64,000 nt of DNA from Candidatus Stoquefichus sp. SB1 (GTDB lineage Bacteria > Bacillota_I > Bacilli_A > Erysipelotrichales > Coprobacillaceae): assembly GCF_001244545.1 (NCBI RefSeq), contig NZ_LN852693.1, positions 320,656 through 384,655 on the forward strand. The letters are read 5' to 3'. The notes below the pieces were generated by a model. It searched no databases, was not told where the DNA came from, and was given only the letters and a program-made list of their open reading frames with translations. Numbering within the stretch: position 1 is the first letter of the stretch; every line of letters begins with the position of its first letter. A program made the translations under genes and the position numbers. Positions 17,897-26,026 of this stretch are shown here, one piece after another.

Positions 17897-18487
17897 TTAT
17901 TTATCACATAGTTTTAAAATACAATCCCAAATTTCTTCAATTCCTGTTTTAGATAAACTAGAAAATCTAACAAACATATCATCTTTATCAAAAGACAATG
18001 TCTCTTTAATTAACTTTTCATTTTTCTTTAAATCATTTCTTTTTAGTTTATCTTCTTTCGTAGCTACAACAATAACAGGAATCTGATAATATTTTGCATA
18101 TTGATACATTTCAATATCATCACGAGTTGGTTTATGTCGATAATCAACAATTAATACTAATCCTTTTAAAGTATCACGTTCTTTCAAATATGTATCAATC
18201 ATTTCACCAAAGCTTTCTTTAATTTTATCATGGACTTTTGCAAAGCCATAGCCTGGTACATCAACGAGACGTAATTCATCATTAATGTTAAAGAAATTAA
18301 GTGTTCTGGTTTTTCCAGGCGTTCCTGATACTTTCGCTAGTTTACTATGATTTGTAATTGTATTAATGAGACTTGATTTTCCAACATTACTACGTCCAGC
18401 CAAACAAATCTCTGGCAAATTATTTTCAGGCCATTGTGATTTCCAAGCTGCACACAATACGAATTCAGCTTTTTTTATTTTAAACAT
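17897..18487 (-). CDS. engB: Ribosome biogenesis GTPase EngB/YsxC
   Basis: GTPase required for assembly of the 50S subunit. The 196 residues from ATG 18487 (SD AAGGAGGAAG) include G1 GRSNVGKSS, G2 GTPGKTRTLNFF, G3 DVPGYGFA and G4 TKEDK. A longer frame upstream lacks an SD. The order engB-lon-tig matches B. subtilis. Confidence 0.96.
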   Translation of the reverse strand: MFKIKKAEFVLCAAWKSQWPENNLPEICLAGRSNVGKSSLINTITNHSKLAKVSGTPGKTRTLNFFNINDELRLVDVPGYGFAKVHDKIKESFGEMIDTYLKERDTLKGLVLIVDYRHKPTRDDIEMYQYAKYYQIPVIVVATKEDKLKRNDLKKNEKLIKETLSFDKDDMFVRFSSLSKTGIEEIWDCILKLCDK

Positions 18488-18625
18488 TGTCTTCCTCCTT
18501 ATGCAATATACACATTTCTTTTCTTTATACATCTTAACATAAAAACATCAAAATACCTAGTAAAAAAAGAACTGTTAAAAACCCATTAAAACCTATCTTA
18601 AAAAATCATTTTATGATCATAAAAA

Positions 18626-18649
18626 GCAAAAAAGAGTCCATAGACTCTT
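18626..18649 (-). terminator. Terminator after lon
   Basis: AAGAGTC-TATG-GACTCTT stem followed by TTTTTT on the minus strand, overlapping the lon stop. Confidence 0.8.
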
Positions 18650-20972
18650 ATTTGACTAAAGCATTTTCTAAAACAGTATCAATATGATCAGCTAAAACAA
18701 TTTTTAAATCTTTTTGAACTGATTGAGGAATTTCATCTATATCTTTTTCATTATCTTTAGGAATAATAATTGTACGAATTCCACTACGATGAGCAGAAAT
18801 AGATTTTTCCTTCAGTCCACCAATTGGTAAAACTTGTCCTCTTAAAGTAATTTCTCCTGTCATTGCAACATCATCACGTACAGGTCGATTACTAAACGCT
18901 GATAAAATTGCAGTTGTTAAAGTGACTCCAGCACTTGGACCATCTTTTTTCACTGCTCCTTCAGGAACATGAATATGGATATCTTCCTTATCAAAAGCAA
19001 TATCCTGTAATCCATATTTTTCACGATTTGCTTTCATATAATCAAGCGCAATCGATGCTGATTCTTTCATCACATCTCCCAATTGTCCAGTAATAATAAA
19101 TTTACCTGTACCATTAAAATGGTTTACTTCAATTGGTAAAATATCTCCACCATATTGTGTATAAGCCATACCAGTCACAACACCCACTTGTGGTTTATCT
19201 AATTTCTTAGTATGTTCAAATGGTGCTTTGCCTAAATATTCTTCTAAATCCTTCACTTCCACAATTAATGAAAGTGCAGCATTTTTTAGAATTTTTAATA
19301 CAGCCTTACGACAGATTTGAGCAATTAATCTCTCTAATTGTCTCACCCCTGCTTCTCTTGTATAATGACGAATAACAGACATCATTGTTTCATCAGGAAT
19401 CACTAATTGTTCAGCTTTTAACCCATGTCTTTCAAGTTCTTTCTTTAAAAGATGACGTTTTGCAATTTCTAATTTTTCTTGTTCTGTATAAGAAGAAATT
19501 TCAATAATTTCCAAACGATCACGTAATGGTTCAGGAATTCCACCTAAATCATTTGCAGTCGCAATAAAGAGAACTTTTGATAAATCATAAGGTTCTTCTA
19601 AATAATTATCTGAAAAGAATTGATTCTGTTCAGGATCCAACACTTCAAGCATAGCACTTGTTGGATCACCCTTATAATCACTAGACATTTTATCAATTTC
19701 ATCCAATAAGAACACTGGATTAATAACACCAGCCTTTTTCATACTTTGGATAATTCTTCCTGGCATAGAACCTAAATAAGTTCTACGATGACCTCTTACT
19801 TCTGCTTCGTCTTTCACTCCACCTAAGGAAGCTTTCACAAATTTTCTTCCTAATGCTCTAGCAATAGACTTAGAAATAGATGTTTTTCCGACTCCTGGTG
19901 GACCAACCAAACAAATAATTGGAGCATTTAATGACTGTGTCATTTGTTTCACTGCTAAATGTTCAACAATTCTTTCTTTTGGCTTTTCTAATCCAAAATG
20001 ATCTTCTTCTAAAACACGTTCAACTTCACTAATATCTTGAACATCTTCTGTCTCTTGATACCATGGTGTTTTTAAAACCCAATCAATATATGTTCTGACT
20101 ACGTTAGCTTCTGAAGAAGCAGCAGGCATCATATCATAACGTCTTAATTCTTCTTCAATTTTATCTTTAATATATTGTGGATATGGTTTTGTATTGATTT
20201 CTTCTCTAATATAATCAGTATCATCTTCTTTATTAGGTGTATCCCCTAATTCTTCTTTAATAGCACGTAGCTTTTCTCTTAAATAATACTCTTTTTGATT
20301 CTCATCAATACTTTCTTTCACTTTAAGATTAATTTTTTCTTCTAACTCATTAATAACTTTTTCTTCTTCCATACTTGCTAAGACAAGTAATAGACGTTTA
20401 TTAATATCACATTCAGCAAGAATTTTTTGCTTTGTTTGTAATTCTACATTAATATATTGACCAATTGTATCTGCTAATGCACTGGCACTCATACCTTGAG
20501 ATAAATTTGAAAAGACTTCACGAGGAAACATTTGTAAGTTTTTATTCATTGATTGCATTTGTTCAGTTACTTTACGCACTAATGCAACTTCTTCTGTTTT
20601 CTCACCTTGAATATCTTCTAAATATTTAACCTTAGAGAATAAGCATCCATCTCTTTCTTCAAGATTTAAGATTTCAACTCTTTTTTGTCCTTCTACTGTT
20701 AATTTAATTGTTCCATGATTATCTCTCTTAATTCTTCTTTTGACTTTACACAATGTTCCAAAATGAAAAACATGATCATAATCTGTATTCTCATCAATTG
20801 GATTTTTCTGAGAAATAAAAACAATATTTTCATCAAATTCATTAATACTTTTTTCAATTGCTTTTAAGCTAAAACTTCTTCCAACATCCAAAGAAATTTC
20901 ATGTGTAGGAAAAACAATCATTCCTCTTGTACAAATGACAGGTAAATCAACGACAATATCTAATTCTTCCAT
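18648..20972 (-). CDS. lon: ATP-dependent protease Lon
   Basis: Cytoplasmic AAA+ serine protease for damaged and regulatory proteins. The 774 residues show the N-terminal LAN domain, a coiled-coil middle, Walker A GPPGVGKTS near 352, Walker B FLLDEIDKM and the Ser-Lys dyad (S680 in DGPSAGVTL, K723 in GGLKEKS). The start has an AGGTAATG-type SD. In B. subtilis lonB and clpX lie between lonA and tig; here lon is followed upstream directly by tig, so both are missing from this place. Confidence 0.97.
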   Translation of the reverse strand: MEELDIVVDLPVICTRGMIVFPTHEISLDVGRSFSLKAIEKSINEFDENIVFISQKNPIDENTDYDHVFHFGTLCKVKRRIKRDNHGTIKLTVEGQKRVEILNLEERDGCLFSKVKYLEDIQGEKTEEVALVRKVTEQMQSMNKNLQMFPREVFSNLSQGMSASALADTIGQYINVELQTKQKILAECDINKRLLLVLASMEEEKVINELEEKINLKVKESIDENQKEYYLREKLRAIKEELGDTPNKEDDTDYIREEINTKPYPQYIKDKIEEELRRYDMMPAASSEANVVRTYIDWVLKTPWYQETEDVQDISEVERVLEEDHFGLEKPKERIVEHLAVKQMTQSLNAPIICLVGPPGVGKTSISKSIARALGRKFVKASLGGVKDEAEVRGHRRTYLGSMPGRIIQSMKKAGVINPVFLLDEIDKMSSDYKGDPTSAMLEVLDPEQNQFFSDNYLEEPYDLSKVLFIATANDLGGIPEPLRDRLEIIEISSYTEQEKLEIAKRHLLKKELERHGLKAEQLVIPDETMMSVIRHYTREAGVRQLERLIAQICRKAVLKILKNAALSLIVEVKDLEEYLGKAPFEHTKKLDKPQVGVVTGMAYTQYGGDILPIEVNHFNGTGKFIITGQLGDVMKESASIALDYMKANREKYGLQDIAFDKEDIHIHVPEGAVKKDGPSAGVTLTTAILSAFSNRPVRDDVAMTGEITLRGQVLPIGGLKEKSISAHRSGIRTIIIPKDNEKDIDEIPQSVQKDLKIVLADHIDTVLENALVK

Positions 20973-21074
20973 AATTCATTACCTCCTTTACAAAGATGAA
21001 ATTCTTTATCATCCAGTTCTTCATTATTATATATAATAATGTTTCACTTGTCCATCCAAACGCCTTACTAAAAC

Positions 21075-21093
21075 AAGACGCGTCAAGCGTCTT
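21075..21093 (-). terminator. Hairpin after tig
   Basis: AAGACGC-TTGAC-GCGTCTT on the minus strand, with the weak tail GTTTTAG, at the tig stop codon. It probably separates tig from lon. Confidence 0.55.
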
Positions 21094-22372
21094 ATTTCAC
21101 GTTATCTTTGATTAATTGAACAGCTTTACGAGTTGCTAAATCTGATTTAATTTGTCCTAATTGACCTTCAAAGATTTTCTTGACTTCATCAAATTCTCTA
21201 CCATAATAAGTAGCAATTTCTTTGATTTCTTCATCAATTTCTTCATCACTGACTTCAATGTTTTCAACTTTGACAATTTCAGCTAAAATCAAATTAAACT
21301 TAACACGTTTTTCAGCTTGTTCTCTCATTTCAGCTTTCATATCATCCATTGTTTTACCAGTTAATTGTTGGAACAATTCCATATTTAACCCCTGTTGAGA
21401 TAAATTTTGTTCCACTTCTCTTAACATTTGATCCGTTTCAGTTGCAACCATTGCTTCTGGAACTTCTAATGGAGTATTTTCGATAACTGCGTTAAAAATA
21501 TCATCACTGAACTTAGATTCTACTTCACTTTGTTTTCTATTTTTAATTTGTTCTTTTGTATATGTTTCTAAATCAGCTAATGTTTCAATACCATCAATAT
21601 TTACATCTTTAGCTAATTCATCATCAATTTCAGGTAATACTTTTGATTTGATTTCATGAACTTTTACTTTAAAGATAACTTCTTGTCCTGCTAAATCAGC
21701 AGCTTGATAATTTTCTGGGAATGTCACGTTAATTTCTTTTTCTTCATCAACTTTCATTCCAACAACTTGATCTTCAAAGCCAGGAATAAATGACCCTGAA
21801 CCGATTTCTAATTCATGATTTTCAGCTTGTCCACCATCAAAAGCGACACCATCTTTAAATCCTTCATAGTCAATAACTGCTGTATCACCGTTTTCAACAA
21901 CACCACCATCTTTAATCACAAGTTCTGCAAATTGATTCTGATAATTCTTTAATTCAGCTTCAATTTCTTTCTTTGTAACTTTGACTTGACCTTTTTTAAC
22001 ATCTAAACCTTTATATTCACCTAATGTCACTTCAGGAGCAACTGGTGCAGTCACTGTTACTTTTAAGATGTCTTCAGTTAATTCATCAATTTTTACTTCT
22101 GGTTGTCCAACAGGATGAATGTCATTATCTAATAAGATTCCTGCATAACTTTTTTGTAAAATAACATCTGTTGCTTCTTCTAAAATAGCTGCTTTACCAA
22201 TTCTTGCTTTCACCATTTTAGCTGGCGCATGTCCTTGTCTAAAACCATCAATTTTTACATTTTTAGCTAATTTGTCTAATGCTTTTTTTTGTGCATCTTG
22301 CCACTCTTCAGTTGTAAAAGTGACTTTTACTTCCATCATACATTTTTCTAGTTTGTTACAAACTGTTTCCAT
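21092..22372 (-). CDS. tig: Trigger factor, ribosome-bound chaperone/prolyl isomerase
   Basis: Binds L23 at the exit tunnel. The 426 residues comprise the ribosome-binding domain with signature GFRQGHAP (about 43-50), the FKBP-type domain (about 160-245: GDTAVIDYEGFKDG, FPENYQAADLAG) and the helical C-terminal arms. The start ATG 22372 has a GGAGGAAG SD. Its vegetative promoter (22403-22431) has a CIRCE-type operator just upstream, so HrcA control is likely. Confidence 0.97.
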   Translation of the reverse strand: METVCNKLEKCMMEVKVTFTTEEWQDAQKKALDKLAKNVKIDGFRQGHAPAKMVKARIGKAAILEEATDVILQKSYAGILLDNDIHPVGQPEVKIDELTEDILKVTVTAPVAPEVTLGEYKGLDVKKGQVKVTKKEIEAELKNYQNQFAELVIKDGGVVENGDTAVIDYEGFKDGVAFDGGQAENHELEIGSGSFIPGFEDQVVGMKVDEEKEINVTFPENYQAADLAGQEVIFKVKVHEIKSKVLPEIDDELAKDVNIDGIETLADLETYTKEQIKNRKQSEVESKFSDDIFNAVIENTPLEVPEAMVATETDQMLREVEQNLSQQGLNMELFQQLTGKTMDDMKAEMREQAEKRVKFNLILAEIVKVENIEVSDEEIDEEIKEIATYYGREFDEVKKIFEGQLGQIKSDLATRKAVQLIKDNVK

Positions 22373-22402
22373 TTATACTTCCTCCATTATTTCAACACGC
22401 AT

Positions 22403-22431
22403 ATTATACATGAAACATCATAAGAATGCAA
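22403..22431 (-). promoter_or_regulatory. Promoter of tig
   Basis: TTGCAT -35, 17-nt spacer, TATAAT -10 on the minus strand, between the YsoA-like gene and tig. Confidence 0.75.
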
Positions 22432-22436
22432 CCATT

Positions 22437-22463
22437 TTAACACTCTATTTGCTTGAGTGCTAA
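22437..22463. promoter_or_regulatory. CIRCE operator (HrcA site) upstream of tig
   Basis: TTAACACTC-N9-GAGTGCTAA: 17 of 18 arm positions match the CIRCE consensus TTAGCACTC-N9-GAGTGCTAA, with exactly nine bases between the arms. It lies 5 bp upstream of the tig -35. It overlaps the last codons and the stop codon of the YsoA-like gene, so it is both coding and regulatory. hrcA is outside this window. Confidence 0.85.
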
Positions 22464-23360
22464 AATTTGCTGTTCTATCTCATTTTTATCACAATAATAC
22501 CATATTTCTAAATCTTCCAAGTCAACATCCATCGATTGTAATGTTGCTACATAATAATGTATAGCTGCTGCCCAAACATTATATTCATCATCATAAATCT
22601 CACGCGGATAAAATGCGTAAAGAATATATTCTAGATAATCAATACATTGTTCTAAGAGTACGGGATTATCTGATTCAATCACATTTTCTAGATATTTAAG
22701 AATCCCACTATATTGAGGCTGTTCTAAAACCAAAGGCATATAAGTTGGATTCATATCATATATCATTCCAAATTTTTCAATTTGTAAATCTTCATCAACC
22801 TGCTGATCAATCATTATTTCTAGTAATAATGTTTTTGCAAAAAAGTGACGATAAGGATTAACAAGATATTCACGAATTGTTGGAATAAGCATACGGACAT
22901 TTAACTGCTGAAGTTGATCAATTGCCATATACAAAAGATCTTCATTACATTCTTTCTTTTTAAGAATCTGATCAATTTCTTCAACTGAAAAAATTTGATT
23001 TTTTGATTCCACTTCATAATTCATCTCTTGTTTTTCAAGTAAGATTTCATCATATGCTGTATTAAATAACATTTCATATTGATAAGGAATATATGGCATT
23101 GAAAGTTCTTCAATTAAAATATTAATAGCTTCATCAAACTCATTTAATTCCTTTAATGTTGTGACATACATTGAAACAACATCATAATATGTCTCTTTAG
23201 CATTTGCTTTTGCCCATGCACCTTCTGCTTTAGCCTTAGCGTATTCACCTAATCCAACTAAACAAACAAGACGCAAATAACGTGTATTTTCATCATTCAT
23301 ATCCGTTAATAATGAAAGTGCCTGAGTATATTCACCCATTTGAATCAATTCTTCAATCAT
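22437..23360 (-). CDS. ysoA: YsoA-like tetratricopeptide-type protein
   Basis: A 307-residue, largely helical acidic protein from ATG 23360 (SD AAGGAGGTG). Paired-helix repeats at the N-terminus (GEYTQALSLLTDMNDENTRY; EFDEAINILIEEL) suggest TPR units; the C-terminal half is helical without a named motif. Position just upstream of tig equals that of ysoA in B. subtilis, the basis for the symbol. Biochemical role unknown. Its last codons form the CIRCE element. Confidence 0.6.
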   Translation of the reverse strand: MIEELIQMGEYTQALSLLTDMNDENTRYLRLVCLVGLGEYAKAKAEGAWAKANAKETYYDVVSMYVTTLKELNEFDEAINILIEELSMPYIPYQYEMLFNTAYDEILLEKQEMNYEVESKNQIFSVEEIDQILKKKECNEDLLYMAIDQLQQLNVRMLIPTIREYLVNPYRHFFAKTLLLEIMIDQQVDEDLQIEKFGMIYDMNPTYMPLVLEQPQYSGILKYLENVIESDNPVLLEQCIDYLEYILYAFYPREIYDDEYNVWAAAIHYYVATLQSMDVDLEDLEIWYYCDKNEIEQQILALKQIEC

Positions 23361-23565
23361 TCTTCCACCTCCTTGACTTGCAATAGACATTCTATCAAAG
23401 ATATAACTTTTAATCAAATAAAAGTCAAATTATTTTTCCTTAATAGCAATCTTTAGAACATCAATCAAATATTCATACAAATATTGATTTTTGCAAACCT
23501 CATAAACAAATGACATTTATATTATATAGAAATAACATATTTATATTTTGTCATAGAAAACAAAT

Positions 23566-23594
23566 TTACTTCATACTCATATTCGTGATATAAT
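23566..23594 (+). promoter_or_regulatory. Promoter of ald
   Basis: TTACTT -35, 17-nt spacer, TATAAT -10, 25 nt ahead of the ald ATG. The rest of the 23418-23618 gap is AT-rich and shows nothing else. Confidence 0.65.
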
Positions 23595-23618
23595 AACAAA
23601 AGAAATGGAGTGAAGAAA

Positions 23619-24728
23619 ATGATTATTGGTATACCAAAAGAAATTAAAAACAATGAAAATCGTGTATCTATGACACCAGCTGGTGTTATGGCTTTAACAA
23701 AAGAAGGTCATCAGGTCCTTGTAGAAACAAACGCTGGAATTGGTAGTGGTTTTAGTGATGATGAATATCGTCAAGCGGGCGCTACAATATGCCAGGTTGA
23801 AGATGTTTTTCAAAAAGCCAATTTAATTGTTAAAGTAAAAGAATATCTTGAGAGTGAATATAAATATTTACGTGAAGATCAAATGGTTTTCACTTATCTG
23901 CATATTGCTAGTAATGAACCTTTTGCAAAAGCTTTGATTGAATCACGTACAACTGCTATTGCTTATGAAACTGTTGTTTCAAAAAAACGAACTTTACCAC
24001 TTTTGACACCAATGAGTGAAGTGGCTGGACGTATGTCAGTTCAGGTAGGTGCAACCTTATTACAAAAAACACATGGTGGCAGTGGTTTACTGCTTGGTGG
24101 TGTTCCAGGTGTCATGCCTGCTGAAGTCGTCATTATTGGTGGTGGAACTGTTGGTTTCAATGCTGCTCGTATTGCAAGTGGTTTAGGTGCTCAAGTTCAT
24201 GTCTTTGATGTTGACGCTGAACGTATGGCATATATAGATGATATCAGCAATGGAACAATTCACACTATTTATAGTAATGAATATAATTTACGCAATGCTT
24301 TAAAAACCGCTGACCTGGTTATTGGAGCAGTCTTGATTCCAGGTGCACGTGCGCCAAAAATCGTGACAGAAGATATGGTTCAAACAATGAAACCAGGTAG
24401 TGTTATTGTTGATGTTGCTATTGATCAAGGTGGTTGTATCGAAACATGCGATCATACAACAACACATGATCAGCCAACATTTGAAAAATATGGTGTCTTA
24501 CATTATTCTGTAGCCAATATGCCAGGTGCTGTTCCAAGAACTTCAACAATTGCTTTGTCTAATGCGACGCTTCCATACATTTTAAAATTAGCACGTTTAA
24601 ACACAGAAGCTTTAAAACAAGATGAAGGATTCTTAGCTGGTCTTAATACTTATCAAGGTATGTATACGTGTCAAGCTGTAGCTCAAGCACTACATGCTTC
24701 TTATCACGACCCAAAAGAACTATTGTAA
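23619..24728 (+). CDS. ald: Alanine dehydrogenase
   Basis: NAD-dependent oxidative deamination of L-alanine to pyruvate and ammonia. The 369 residues (start ATG 23619 after a GGAGTGA SD; an in-frame GTG lies inside the SD) closely follow the family: MIIGIPKEIKNNENRVSM, TYLHIA, ETV, PLLTPMSEVAGRMSVQ, the NAD-binding GGGTVGFNAARIASGLGA and VANMPGAVPRTST. Monocistronic with its own promoter and terminator. Often linked with sporulation or amino acid use, but no such control is visible. Confidence 0.97.
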   Translation: MIIGIPKEIKNNENRVSMTPAGVMALTKEGHQVLVETNAGIGSGFSDDEYRQAGATICQVEDVFQKANLIVKVKEYLESEYKYLREDQMVFTYLHIASNEPFAKALIESRTTAIAYETVVSKKRTLPLLTPMSEVAGRMSVQVGATLLQKTHGGSGLLLGGVPGVMPAEVVIIGGGTVGFNAARIASGLGAQVHVFDVDAERMAYIDDISNGTIHTIYSNEYNLRNALKTADLVIGAVLIPGARAPKIVTEDMVQTMKPGSVIVDVAIDQGGCIETCDHTTTHDQPTFEKYGVLHYSVANMPGAVPRTSTIALSNATLPYILKLARLNTEALKQDEGFLAGLNTYQGMYTCQAVAQALHASYHDPKELL

Positions 24729-24733
24729 TTAAA

Positions 24734-24762
24734 AATGTCATGTGTAATGCATGACATTTTTT
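24734..24762 (+). terminator. Terminator after ald
   Basis: AATGTCATG-TGTAATG-CATGACATT followed by TTTT on the plus strand. Confidence 0.85.
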
Positions 24763-24772
24763 AATTACAAAA

Positions 24773-24797
24773 AAAAGAATGATTTTCAAATCATTCT
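24773..24797 (-). terminator. Terminator after pfkA
   Basis: AGAATGATT...AATCATTCT stem with a T run on the minus strand, convergent with the ald terminator. Confidence 0.8.
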
Positions 24798-24798
24798 T

Positions 24799-25917
24799 TT
24801 ATTCATCACCGAAACAAACACCTATTGCTTTAGCAGCTCTTACTAATTCACCATTTGGATCAACACGTTTTTGTTTACCAAATTTAGCATCACCAATAAC
24901 TTCTTCTAAAGATGTATAATCCATATTTTCACCATGAAGTGTTACAACATTACCAAATTTTCCTTCATCAATAAGTTCACACGCTTTTACACCAAAGCGG
25001 ATTGATAAAATACGATCATAAGCACTGATATCTCCACCACGAATAATATGTCCAGGGTTAACAGAACGAACTTCATGATTTGGAATCACTTTTTCTAAAT
25101 CATCAGCAACTTTTGCAGCCAATCCACTATAACGCACTGGATCAGGTGAATCTTCAACAATCTTTCCAATGACTTTCGTACCATCAGCATATTTAGCACC
25201 TTCAGCAACCGCAATAACTGTATATGGCATACCAGCTTCATCACGTTTTGCAACATGTCTCGCAATATTTTCAATTGTAAATGGAATTTCTGGAATTAAA
25301 CAAACACCAGCATTTCCAGCTAAACCAGCATATAACGAAATCCAACCTGCATCTCTTCCCATTAATTCACAACAAATAACGCGATGATGAGATTTTGCAG
25401 TTGTTTGTAAACGATCAATAAATTCAGTACCGACACTCATGGCACTGATAAATCCATATGTCAAATCAGTACTTGCTAAGTCATTATCCATTGTCTTAGG
25501 AACACCAATGACATTAACACCTTTTCTTGAAAAATCTCTCGCACTTGTTAGTGTCCCATCGCCACCAAGAACAACAAGAACATCAACGCCTGCTTTCTTT
25601 AAATTTTCGACACCGACATCACTAACATCTTTTTTAACCTTACCACCTTTTCCATCATCAACAAGATAATCAAAAAGGTTATCTTTATTAGAACTAAATA
25701 AAATAGTTCCTCCTTCTTTATAAATATCTTCAACTTTTTCTTCTGTTAATTCAATATAATTGTTATTGTATAAACCACGATAACCATAAACATAGCCAAT
25801 AACTTCCCAACCATATTTAGAGATTGCCGTCTTTGTTATTGTTCTTATAACAGCATTTAATCCTGGACAGTCTCCACCACCAGAAAGCAATGCAATTCTT
25901 TTCACTTTCTTTTCCAT
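24799..25917 (-). CDS. pfkA: 6-phosphofructokinase (PfkA family, group III-like)
   Basis: Phosphorylates fructose 6-phosphate in glycolysis. The 372 residues from ATG 25917 (SD GGAGGATG) are longer than the 320 of the Bacillus enzyme. They show LSGGGDCPGLNAV, the donor loop VVLGGDGTLT and the catalytic loop PKTMDNDL, then MGRDAGW. Gly after GGD argues for ATP as donor, whereas PKT instead of PGT is typical of the PPi/group III branch, so the phosphoryl donor is not certain. Monocistronic. Confidence 0.93.
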   Translation of the reverse strand: MEKKVKRIALLSGGGDCPGLNAVIRTITKTAISKYGWEVIGYVYGYRGLYNNNYIELTEEKVEDIYKEGGTILFSSNKDNLFDYLVDDGKGGKVKKDVSDVGVENLKKAGVDVLVVLGGDGTLTSARDFSRKGVNVIGVPKTMDNDLASTDLTYGFISAMSVGTEFIDRLQTTAKSHHRVICCELMGRDAGWISLYAGLAGNAGVCLIPEIPFTIENIARHVAKRDEAGMPYTVIAVAEGAKYADGTKVIGKIVEDSPDPVRYSGLAAKVADDLEKVIPNHEVRSVNPGHIIRGGDISAYDRILSIRFGVKACELIDEGKFGNVVTLHGENMDYTSLEEVIGDAKFGKQKRVDPNGELVRAAKAIGVCFGDE

Positions 25918-25949
25918 AAATTCATCCTCCATTTTTTTCCTACTTATCT

Positions 25950-25978
25950 ATTATAATAAAAATCGAGCAAGACTACAA
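25950..25978 (-). promoter_or_regulatory. Promoter of pfkA
   Basis: TTGTAG -35, 17-nt spacer, TATAAT -10 on the minus strand, about 33 nt before the start codon. Confidence 0.65.
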
Positions 25979-26026
25979 CACAAAAATGAATACGTTTACA
26001 TATTTTTGTAAGAAAAAGCAATATTT

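Noticed and set aside
20995-21060. Palindrome ATTATTATATATAATAAT upstream of lon
   Set aside because: AT-only dyad overlapping the probable -10; not matching CtsR or CIRCE and likely to occur by chance.
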